The notes beneath the pieces are model-generated. The model saw nothing but the letters and a program-made list of their open reading frames with translations, did not search any database and was not told where the DNA came from. Made by a program: the position numbers and the translations under genes. Below are positions 8,506 through 15,678 of a DNA stretch of 15,678 nucleotides, in pieces (within the stretch, counting starts at the first letter, position 1; every line of letters begins with the position of its first letter). The stretch covers positions 1 through 15,678 of the forward strand of contig JAMAHW010000213.1 of the NCBI GenBank assembly GCA_023627715.1. The letters run 5' to 3'. The stretch is from Periconia sp. R9002. Its lineage: Eukaryota > Ascomycota > Dothideomycetes > Pleosporales > Periconiaceae.

Positions 8506-10980
8506 CTACTTATTACTATCTTTATTATTACTACCCTCCTTACTATTACTCTTATAAGTTGCCCGTAGAGTTTTAGGATTCCTGCCGTAATTAGGATACT
8601 TAGAAGGATTAATATAAAAAAGTATAGTATTATATTCTACAGCAGCTAACTTAATTCTACTAATAGTAAAACTTTTAGGGAAACTAGCTAAATTAGGCGA
8701 ATAGGAGTACACTACCTAGGATAAAGTTTTAAGAAAAAAACCTTAACTAGTAAAGGCTAAAGTACTCCTAGATAGAAACGTAGATACCTCTAGTCTAGTC
8801 TTACCTAGTCTACTAGGATCTACTAAAACATAAGCTATTATAGAAAACAATAGCCTTATACCTTTAAGACCCTTAATTATCCACTTTTTATGCTTAAAGG
8901 CACCTTTATAGTTGTCTAGAATATAAGTAGTACTAATATACTTATTATAAACCCTCCTAAGAATCTAAATTACCTCTATTTTATTCTTATTAAGCTTCTT
9001 AAAAAATTTATAGAGCTCTTTAAGATTCTTTAAGCGCTTTGTAACTAGCAAATACTTATTAGAAAGTAGTTATATAGGTTTCTTAATAAACTAGCCTAAA
9101 CTATCTTATTCTAAGCTCTCTACTATATAACTTTTATAAAGGGAATTAACTTTCTTTATAAGCTCTTTAAAAAACTTAGATTCTAATATACGCTCTTCCT
9201 CTTTATTAGTATATATAATAAAATTATTAAGACGTGTGTAAGCCCTCTAAACTTCTAAAGTAACGTTCTAGAATAGGAACTCTTAAGTAGACTACTTTAG
9301 TTTGTTTAAGTTCTTCCTAGTAATAACTAAATCTACTACTATCTTTTTAAGGGCTGCTAACTAAGTAGGAGATAATACTAAACTATCCCTACAACGCTTA
9401 AGCCTTTCTAAGTAATTAAAGTAATTAATAACTACACCTAGAAGCTTTAACAATTTAATAACCCTAGGTTAATTATTAAAAGCTTTAAGAAAATTAGAAA
9501 AGCCTTTAATATTAGTAGTAGTCTAGAGCTAGTACAATAAGTTCCTAATAGAAGTATTAACTATTTTAAACCTCTAAGAAAACTAACTTAGTTTATCCTT
9601 AACTACTTTTAAAGACGCAAACCTCTACTCTATCTTAGCTATCTTCACCTAGTTAGTAGTACGTCCCTTTTATAAGGTTTAAATAAGCTCCACCTATTAA
9701 TTAAGCTTCTAAACTAATTTGTTATTAGAGGTATTACTTAGATTAGAAGCTACTAGGGTAGACTAGGGTAAACCGTCTACTTTCTACGTTAACTAAGCTA
9801 GCTTTTCTTTATAGACTTTAACCTTATCTCTAAAGTAAGTAGGTGCTTCTATGTTAGCTTAGGTTAAAGTAAGCATCTAGAGGTTTTAGATATCTTTTTC
9901 TAGTGTTTTTAGGCAACTATTATATATAGAGAACTTAGTAGTATATTAGCCTAACGTCCTCTTTATTGTATCCCTAGATCTAAGACTACCTTAGTTATTA
10001 TTAAGCTATTTCTTAAGCTTAGAAATTTAAGTATCTATAAATAAAATATGACTAACTAATTCTAAGTTAGCCTTTACATTAGGAGAATTATCCTAGGCTA
10101 AGTTAGTAAAGTCTAGTCTAGACTAGAACGCTTTAGTACTTACTAAGTTGTATAAAATCTTATACTTCTTTCCTTTAGTAGGAGTTCTAGAGCTAGCCGC
10201 TTTATAGGCTTTATATTTAGATATATACTATAGTAGGAAAGAAACCTCCTATTAAGCACTACTATAGAATTAAAAATAACTTAGGCCCTAAACGCTACTA
10301 AAGTCTCATCTAGACTTAGTTAGTAAAGGCTAACCTAGATTATCTTAAAATAATACTTATAACTAGTACTTCGTATAAATCTCTTTTAACTTACTAGTAG
10401 CTAACGTAGCACTATCTATCTAAGGATAAACTATAGTTATCTCTCTATTCTTATCCTTAATAGAAAGGAACTTATCTTTATCCTTAGAAAACGTTATAAA
10501 GCAACGAAGGGGAAGCTTAGTAGAAAGATTAGAAAAGATATCTCTAAAGATAGCCTTTACGTAACTTATTACTATAAGAATATCTTCTACTTTAAGCTAA
10601 TATAGGTAGTTAGGAGAAGAACGACCTAGACTAGAGTAGAGGAAACTTACTAATCTATACTTACTCTAGGAAGCTATATAGCTAAGGTAAGTATATCTAT
10701 TAGTATACTAGCTACTAAAAATTATAGCGGCCGTCTAGGGAATATAAATATAAGAGATATAACTAGGGATCTCTTTTTATATTTTTATAGCTAACTTTTT
10801 ACTACGCTTAGCAACTTAACCTATATAAGAACTATATATAAGAAGGATAGGAACTACTTAGTTAGTAAAAACTACCTTTTAAGCCTTTATAAGGTAAGTA
10901 TCTATAACCTTAATCCTAAAAATATAGCTAGCCCTAACGTTTATGCCTAAAGGGACTAATATCTAAGTCTTAGGAGGCAT
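8506..10980 (-). pseudogene. Antisense reading frame within the LTR: 825 codons, unknown protein
   Basis: On the minus strand an ATG (complement of 10978-10980, context AAGATGCC) opens a frame that stays in register to a TAG at 8506-8508: 2475 bases, exactly 825 codons. I count roughly 50 internal stops, all TAA or TAG as read, consistent with RIP of Gln and Trp codons. The frame has no net indel. Residue 1 onward reads MPPKTQILVPLG. Codons 1-310 are mixed polar and hydrophobic, with a Lys-rich patch near residues 175-190. About 320-600 is Leu/Lys/Glu/Gln-rich and probably coiled coil. The C-terminal part has TYILDNYKGAFKHKKW, SRLGKTRLEVSTFLSRS and VYSYSPNLASFPKSF, then a Ser/Asn/Lys tail that was probably Ser/Asp/Glu-rich before RIP. 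The longest stop-free piece is 8506-8712. I recognise no transposase, protease or polymerase motif. It is antisense to gag-pol and present in both LTRs. It may be a captured host gene or an element-specific protein. Confidence 0.6.
10453..10506. repeat. 27-bp in-frame length difference in the antisense frame
   Basis: Between 10394 and 10520 this LTR is 27 bp longer than the matching stretch 1921-2020 of the left LTR. ATCCTTA recurs 27 bp apart (10453 and 10480) with similar flanks, which suggests a tandem duplication here or its loss from the left copy. On the minus strand it adds nine codons to a Lys/Asp-rich stretch (SKDKDKFLSIKDKNRE), so the frame is kept. Confidence 0.5.
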
Positions 10981-11736
10981 CTTAACTAAAAGAGGCCTAG
11001 TCTAGGCTAGAAAATAAAAGGAGCGTAGTTGTTAGTGTTAGAAGTAAGTATATAAAGCGTAGAGTATAAAGAAAAAAAGGTATTAGAGAGAGTAATTAAG
11101 GGCGGCAATAGTAAAGTAGTTAGAGTAAGGCTAATAATTAAGAAGAAGTATAAAAAAGTAGAAAGCAGAGTCTTAATTATTACTCTAAGTAGTAGTGTTA
11201 ACTTTCTCTTACCTTACGTAGTTATATGCACTACATAATTTAACTTTACTTTCTCTCACCTTACTACTACTTACTAAACACTCCCTCTACTTTAATTCTC
11301 TTACTATATTAGAAATCCTTACTATAAATATACCCTATAATACCTACCTAAAGTACTCCTTATAAGTCTAGGATAGACTCGCCTAAAAGAGGAGGTATTA
11401 TTATAGGTTAGCTATATCTAGCCTAGACTAGCTGTACCTAAACTAGAGCGACCTAGTATACTCTAGACTAAAGGACTCTAGTAGAAAGACTCTAAATAGC
11501 GATATTTAGGAGGTATAAGGTAGGTTAGCTATAAATAGAATAGGCTAGATAAAAATAGAGTAGACTAGACGTAACTAAGGCAAACTAGATATAACTAGAA
11601 TAGCCTAAGATAGATAAAAGCAGTAAGCACCTATATAGAAAAAGGTAGGTATTTATAGAATTCTTAGCTACTAGTACCCTTAGAATTAAGCCAGTTTAGC
11701 CTATTATCTACTATATCCACAGCCTATTTTTTATAA
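10981..11736. other. 3' LTR segment upstream of the antisense start; no gene seen
   Basis: Equivalent of 2480-3235. It holds a purine-rich stretch at about 11040-11180 and the tandem array at 11540-11619. It is the only place where a promoter for the minus-strand frame could lie inside the LTR. No frame on either strand is persuasive after allowing for RIP stops. Confidence 0.45.
11540..11619. repeat. 20-bp imperfect tandem repeat, four units, 3' LTR
   Basis: Units start at 11540, 11560, 11580 and 11600. The second reads GTAGACTAGACGTAACTAAG and the third GCAAACTAGATATAACTAGA. It matches the array at 3039-3118 unit for unit. Confidence 0.7.
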
Positions 11737-12050
11737 CTACTTATATCTAGAACTATTATTTTTACTTTATTTAGGACCTTTAAGTAAGTTAGTTACTATA
11801 GTTTTATTAGTCTATTACTATAAGTTAGTCTTATTCTAAAAGTAGTATTAGGCTTATAGACTTTTATTCTTTTCTTTTTATAAGAGCTAGCTAAGCTAGC
11901 GCTTTTTAGAGCTATAATAAAACTTTTTTTACTTTTTTCTATTTTTTATATTTTAAATCTATAATACTTTTATAATAATTTTATTCTATACCTATAGTAG
12001 TAGCTTTTTAGCTAATACACTAGCTATATATATAGCTAACTAAATTTTTA
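11737..12050 (-). other. Flank between the Gypsy-1 LTR and the Copia frame; no gene
   Basis: This stretch follows the probable Copia pol stop on the minus strand. It can be read as a further stop-poor frame with basic residues, but without family motifs, so it is most likely Copia 3' non-coding DNA or readthrough. No copy of an LTR was recognised here. The Copia 3' LTR may have been separated by the Gypsy-1 insertion. Confidence 0.4.
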
Positions 12051-13505
12051 TTAGATTTCTACTTTAAGTTCTTTTCTTTCTATAAATACTTCTACTTTAA
12101 TTCTTAGTATATTAGTTAAAATAAGTTATACTAAAGCTTAGTTTAGTATACACTTTATAAAGGCGTCTACTAAATTATTTTTTCTATTAATTTAATAAAT
12201 CTCTATAACTTTTCTATTTTAGTATAACTAGTAGAGTACTATAATATTAATTATTAGGTATTTCTTTATTATTATTCTTAGCTTAACTAGATAGTTATAT
12301 AATAAGTATAAATTAGTATATATAATAAGTAGGATATTTTTAAGTAATAGCGTTTATATAATCTAGTTTAGCGTTATACTAAGTGTAATTATACTATTAA
12401 ATCTACCTACTATTTTATATAGTTTACTAGTAAGTATACTATACGTTACTTATTTATACTTAGTAGAGTTCTAATAAATAATATTCTTTTTAATTTTAAA
12501 GCTTTCTCCTTTTTTTATTTATTTTTTAGTTACTAAAATAACTAAGAATCTAAGCTAAAAAGATAAGTCCTTATTATTAGTAAATAAACTATTAGTAAAG
12601 ATAAATAGCTTTATCTTATATAAATTAAGAGAAATAAATATTAGGCTATATATTATATTCTTTATTTACTATTTAAGATACTTATTTAATAGTTCTATAT
12701 CTTCTTTAGTTAGTTCTATTATTTATATAGCTATAAATAGCGTAAACGTTACCTTTAGCTAGTAGACTAAAGTAATATATACGCTATGCGCCTTCTACTT
12801 TTTATAAGTATCTACTATTTTTAGATTATTTAGTTAAATTATTACTAGTTTTACGCTCTATTTTTTTTTATATAAGAGTAATACTTTTACTATTTATAGT
12901 AACTTTCTCTTTATTAAACTTAATAGGCTAGTCTTTTATAAAAATAGTCTTTAGCTTTATATAGAGCTTTACTTTTTCTAATTTATTATTTTTATATTTT
13001 AAGAATACTTCTATAACTACGCTAATAGTATTATTAGTTTATATTCCTATAATTCTAAATATTTTATATTCTTTATTTATAATTAATAAGTATAGGTTAT
13101 AAGATAAAACCCTTATCTTTAACCTATCTATATAGTAGCTATAGTAGGTAATATACTAGTATAAGCTAGATTCTACTATACTATATAGTAGTCTTATAAT
13201 TTAAATAATTATATTCTAAAAAAAATAGGTGTATAAGTTCCTTTAGTAGCTATATATATAGTATTTAGGCTAGTTTATTCTTAGATTAGATATATACTTA
13301 TATAATATCTCTAAGTTTTATAAATATATTTTAGTCTTTTATTAAAGATAGCGCTAAAGTAAGTAGTAACCTTTAGCTTATTCTTTATATTATAGAGAAC
13401 TAGGTAAGGATTTCTTATTTTTTTTATTAAAGTATTCTATAAAAACTAGTTACGTTTTTTTATATAGTTTTATACTAAATTTCTTAATTTTATAAATAGT
13501 TCTAA
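12051..13505 (-). pseudogene. Ty1/Copia pol remnant: reverse transcriptase and RNase H
   Basis: Minus-strand reading gives the order of a fungal Copia pol. Near 13505: TIYKIKK (the RFVDEIK motif), then TLALSLIKD and LRDII(stop)VYI(stop)S near 13315 (the LRDITQAYVQS motif). SSLY..ITYYSYYIDRL follows near 13150. The RT active site is at about 13027-13044, where QTDDT now reads stop-T-N-N-T. RNase H: KVTFTLFIAI and ELTKEDIELLNKYLK near 12700, FTNSLFTNNKDLS near 12580, STKYKQVTYSILASKLY, LLYNYLVKLRIIIKK, and NLVDAFIK near 12180. The probable end is a TAA at 12051-12053, which could also be a RIPed Gln. Parts lie in different frames: breaks fall between 13315 and 13110 and between about 13030 and 12790, partly in A/T homopolymers. 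It is therefore frameshifted as well as RIPed. Upstream coding continues across the inserted element at 14004-14295. Confidence 0.85.
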
Positions 13506-13718
13506 GTAGGCTAGTAAATAGGTAGAGTATACCTATAGGTTAAGTAGAAGTTAAGTAAGGGTAGTTAAAACTTAGGTAAGAGTTAAGTAGAAGTTACGTA
13601 ACTAATAAGTAAAAGTTAAGTTAAAGTTAAAGTTTTACCTAATATAATCTAACTTTTACTTATTTATATTAGTAAGACTTATAGGTTTTACTAATTAATA
13701 TCTATCTTAATAAATAAG

Positions 13719-13753
13719 CTATATATATATAATTTACTTATATATATATATTT
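13719..13753. repeat. AT microsatellite
   Basis: Two runs of alternating A and T (about 13719-13731 and 13740-13751) are separated by AATTTACTT. They lie in the middle of the inverted-repeat element. Confidence 0.7.
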
Positions 13754-13886
13754 ATTATAGTTAATTATTATAGTAACTATTAAAAAAAAGTAAATATATT
13801 TAATTATTATATAGTTATTAATATATTTAAAATTTATTAGGTAAGAGTAGAGTTTTAGTAAGCTAAGTAGAGGTTAAGTTAAAGTT

Positions 13887-13961
13887 TTAGTAAGCTAAGT
13901 AGAAGTTAAGTTAGAGTCTTATATAATATAACTCTAACTTAACTTTTACTTAGCTTACTAA
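13887..13961. repeat. Near-perfect 31-bp palindrome
   Basis: The left arm 13887-13917 (starting TTAGTAAGCTAAGTAGAAGT) and the right arm 13931-13961 are reverse complements with one mismatch, a transition, around a 13-bp AT loop. The right arm's outer flank pairs with an earlier copy of the arm (about 13840-13884), so the left side holds a tandem duplication of the arm. Confidence 0.8.
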
Positions 13962-14003
13962 GACCTCTACTCTTACCTAACCTCTACTTATTTACTAGCC
14001 TAC

Positions 14004-14295
14004 TATAAAGTATTTTATTTATTTATATATCTATACTTATAACTATATAATTTATAATTATCTATTTATACTCTTTAATTTAGGGACTTAGAATATTATT
14101 ATTAGACTAAAGTAGATAAAATAGTTTAGAATTTACTTTAATATAGCTTAGAATTAGCTCTTTTAGCTTATAAAATACTTTTTTATACTTAAGTTTTTTT
14201 TACTAATTTTAGTATAATATTATTAGCTACTTTTTACTAAAAATATTTTTTAGAATATTTGGTATAAAAAAGCCTTATAAAAAGTAAAAACTACT
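14004..14295 (-). pseudogene. Copia pol upstream fragment (integrase-RT linker), separated by the inserted element
   Basis: A minus-strand frame from about 14295 to 14004 has only stops explainable by RIP and stays in register. It reads GFFIPNIL, KKVFYKLKELILSYIKVNSK, IKEYK, INYIVISIDI and ends INKILYS. The last part matches the Copia pattern of a KEIxGLL..GVF.. helix followed by a RIYxS motif just before RFVDEIK, which resumes at 13505. The N-terminal half is not recognisable. It shows that the Copia coding sequence originally ran across the 13506-14003 insertion. Confidence 0.45.
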
Positions 14296-14542
14296 TAGAA
14301 GAAAAACTTACTAAAATTAAACTCTATTCTAGGCTTTTTAATAAAAAAAGAAGAATAAACCTACTTAAAAGTAAAATTTATTACTTTTTTTACTTATTAA
14401 CCTTTTTTTTAACCTTTACGCTACTAAAGAGATATATACCCTAACTTTCTATATATATATAAAAAAAAAAACTATAGCTAAGTTTAGATTTATACTTAAT
14501 TTTAAGTAGAATTATAAAAGAGTTATTAAAGCTATATAAAGT
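14296..14542. other. AT-rich stretch without recognisable gene
   Basis: It holds long T runs and an (AT)5-A10 simple sequence at 14451-14470. Copia integrase or gag would be expected here if the element were complete. I could not recognise either in any frame. Confidence 0.4.
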
Positions 14543-14930
14543 AATACCTCTTTATATCTAAAGTTTTCTAATTAAGACTAGTCTAATTTACTTTTTATAT
14601 AAAGCTACTTTTTTTTTTTTTATTTTTTTTTTTTTACTATCTATATTACTAGTGTATATAAGTACTATATATATTAGTAACGTAAAGTTAGATTTAAAAT
14701 AGTATAGTTTTTTTATACCTACTTTTTAGATATAAGTTTTTTTAGGTCTAAAACTAAGCTAAATTAAAACTAGCGTAAATTAGTTATTTACATAATACTA
14801 GTAAATACCTTCTTATATTTTAAGTTTTCTAATTAGAACTAATCTAATTTATAAAGTATATAAACTTATTTTCTTTTTCTCTTTTCTTTTTTTTTACTTA
14901 TATAGGTAGCGTATATAGGTATTATACGCG
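14543..14930. repeat. Leader-like direct repeat, two copies about 261 bp apart
   Basis: AATACCTCTTTATATCTAAA at 14543 and AATACCTTCTTATATTTTAA at 14804 start 48-bp stretches that match well. Each is followed by a strong pyrimidine tract (about 14607-14636 and 14868-14896) and then a similar TAG-GT/TGTATATA..TAT sequence (from about 14650 and 14905). The second copy abuts the Gypsy-2 frame. It could be part of the Gypsy-2 LTR or leader, or a tandem duplication. The pyrimidine tract followed by TATAG resembles an intron 3' end, but that is weak evidence in T-rich DNA. Confidence 0.5.
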
Positions 14931-15678
14931 CTAAAGTACTTAAGTTAGCTATTAATACTTATAGTAGAATACGCCTATATATTAGATTTTACTTAGAAGT
15001 AGTTTTAAATAGAACTAGTTTTATTAGAAACTAAACTCTATAAATAGCTATTATTTTAGTAAATACTTTTTATTACTTTATAAAGTATTTAGAGAATAAA
15101 TTCTTTATAATAAATTTTTTTAAACTAAACTAACTTATAGCTAAAAAGTACTTAAAAAAGTACTAGTATTTCTATCTAATTTTAGGTACTAGCCTAAAAA
15201 TTTATAAACTTAGTACTAAAAAACTAAGTAAACTTCTACTAAAGTATAATAACTTTTATAATATATTTAACTATAAATATACTTTTAATCTTTCTTTATA
15301 CTAACTCTATAATTATAAAATTATATTTACTAAACTATTATTTAATAGTTATAGCTCTTTATATAAATAAAATCTAAAAAAACTAAAAGCTACTAAAGAG
15401 TTTATCTAAACTTAGCTAAAATATAGGTTAATTAAGTTAAGTTAGAGCTCTTTTGCCTCCCCTATACTTTATATTTAAAAAGTAAATAGTAAATTAAGAG
15501 TCTATATAGATTATTAAAAACTAAATACTTTAATAAAAAAAGATACGTATCTAATTCTATATATAAATAAGCTTTTTATATATTTAAATAAGGCTAAATT
15601 TTTTACTAAATTTAATATCTATATAGCTTTTAATAAAATTTAAATAGATTTTTTTAGTAAAAAATATACTATATTTTA
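14918..15678 (+). pseudogene. Second Ty3/Gypsy element: protease/RT region, cut by right edge
   Basis: A plus-strand frame (for example GCT at 14930, GTC at 15500) is continuous to the window end apart from RIP stops. It reads YNNFYNIFNYK near 15245 (the DFLDVF motif), then NLSLY(stop)LYNYKIIF (the LPPHRPYDHKI motif) and LKKLKATKEFI near 15380. SSFASPILYI follows near 15446, then RVYIDY(stop)KLNTLIKKDTYL from 15497 (the VDYRKLN motif) and FFTKFNIYIAFNKI near 15600 (the FTKLDIRQAFHRIR motif). The upstream part, from about 14918, should hold the protease end, but no active-site motif can be seen. The motif style differs from Gypsy-1 (AFNKI versus DAFY), so it is another lineage. The RT active site lies beyond the window. 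Confidence 0.8.

Larger units (their letters stand above)
1..11736 (+). mobile_element. Large Ty3/Gypsy chromovirus with very long LTRs (5' end outside window)
   Basis: Two long direct repeats flank an interior holding gag, protease, RT, RNase H, integrase and chromodomain in the order typical of Ty3/Gypsy chromoviruses. The interior, about 5.07 kb (3236-8303), is of ordinary size for the group, and I find no shorter LTR pair inside it: the DNA just before gag and just after pol are not alike. The pol stop at 8299-8301 lies in a polypurine tract, so the right LTR probably starts near 8304. That makes the LTRs about 3.4 kb and puts roughly 170 bp of the 5' LTR beyond the left edge. Most fungal Ty3/Gypsy LTRs are a few hundred bp. 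An alternative is that a smaller LTR acquired an insertion that was then copied into both ends. The target-site duplication cannot be checked because the left flank is missing. Confidence 0.82.
8304..11736 (+). repeat. 3' LTR copy (complete as inferred)
   Basis: 8472-11736 matches 1-3235; 8304-8471 is assigned to the LTR only from the polypurine tract. Length is about 3.43 kb. It is less mutated than the left copy and keeps several TG, CA and CG dinucleotides. It carries the best-preserved version of the minus-strand frame (8506-10980) and the 20-bp array (11540-11619). Its right end, a T-rich stretch with TATAA at 11736, is set by where similarity to the left LTR stops. The next sequence is ACTACTTATATC-like single-copy DNA next to the Copia remnant. 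Confidence 0.75.
13506..14003. mobile_element. Inverted-repeat (foldback/MITE-like) element nested in Copia pol
   Basis: The ends are 22-bp inverted repeats with 21 matches: GTAGGCTAGTAAATAGGTAG at 13506 and its complement ending at 14003. Inside are many variants of TAAGTAGAAGTTAAGT in both orientations (from about 13540, 13582, 13605, 13861 and 13895, with complements near 13650 and 13935), a large palindrome (13887-13961) and an AT microsatellite (13719-13753). There is no plausible coding frame. The Copia frame reads up to IYKIKK on one side and ILYS on the other, matching adjacent positions of the family, so this is an insertion. A target-site duplication is not clear (flanks CTAA and TATA). 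The family is unknown. Confidence 0.65.
1..15678. other. RIP-mutated, AT-rich transposon block
   Basis: The whole window has the signature of repeat-induced point mutation. CA and TG dinucleotides are very rare, TA is dominant, and C survives mainly before T or C. CpG survives in places (for example the CG-rich stretch near 4014-4024), which argues against simple CpG deamination. In-frame stops in every recognisable transposon gene are TAA or TAG at positions where the families have Gln or Trp, and Met, Cys, His and Asp codons are changed as expected for C-to-T and G-to-A transitions. RIP is known from filamentous ascomycetes. The severity is uneven: 1-3235 and 11737-15678 look more AT-rich than 3236-11736. 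I judged this by eye, not by computed indices. Confidence 0.93.

Noticed and set aside
8506..8712. A 68-residue minus-strand open frame as a stand-alone small gene
   Set aside because: It opens at GTG in the middle of the 825-codon antisense frame and is in register with it; it is simply the longest piece free of RIP stops.
13719..13753. Origin of replication or AT-rich centromere motif
   Set aside because: A plain AT microsatellite inside a repeat element; nothing specific supports a functional role.
14880..14910. Intron 3' splice site before the Gypsy-2 frame
   Set aside because: A pyrimidine tract and TATAG are present, but such tracts are common in this T-rich DNA, no 5' site or branch point was convincing, and retrotransposon pol genes rarely have introns.

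Overview
This window looks like transposon-derived heterochromatin from a filamentous ascomycete (Pezizomycotina) that has repeat-induced point mutation (RIP). I see no intact protein gene, rRNA or tRNA. CpA and TpG are nearly absent, TpA is everywhere, and remaining C mostly sits in CT or CC while CpG persists. When the DNA is read through in-frame TAA/TAG codons (former CAA, CAG, TGG or TGA), long protein frames reappear. Species cannot be told from the sequence.

Layout. (1) 1-11736 is one large Ty3/Gypsy retrotransposon of chromovirus (Tf1/sushi-like) type, plus strand, cut by the left window edge. Two direct repeats of at least 3.2 kb (1-3235 and about 8304-11736) flank a 5 kb interior with gag, CCHC knuckle, protease, reverse transcriptase, RNase H, integrase and a C-terminal chromodomain. 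The pol stop lies inside a polypurine tract next to the right repeat, and a primer-site-like motif follows the left repeat, so the repeats behave as LTRs. Each LTR carries a long reading frame on the MINUS strand. In the right copy it runs 825 codons, from an ATG at 10980 to a stop at 8506, with no net frameshift. I do not recognise this protein.

(2) 11737-14295 is the remnant of a Ty1/Copia element on the minus strand (reverse transcriptase and RNase H, 12051-13505, with a further upstream piece at 14004-14295). A roughly 500-bp inverted-repeat element (13506-14003) lies inside its coding sequence. (3) 14296-14917 is non-coding AT-rich DNA with a twice-occurring leader-like sequence. (4) 14918-15678 is the protease-to-RT part of a second, different Ty3/Gypsy element on the plus strand, cut by the right edge.

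How the parts relate. All pieces are dead. RIP has hit catalytic residues (YLDD to YLDN, integrase D to N, zinc-ligand C to Y) as well as creating stops. The Copia piece has several frameshifts and is more AT-rich, so it is probably older than the large Gypsy element beside it. The best candidate for something undescribed is the very long LTR with a conserved antisense frame of unknown function.
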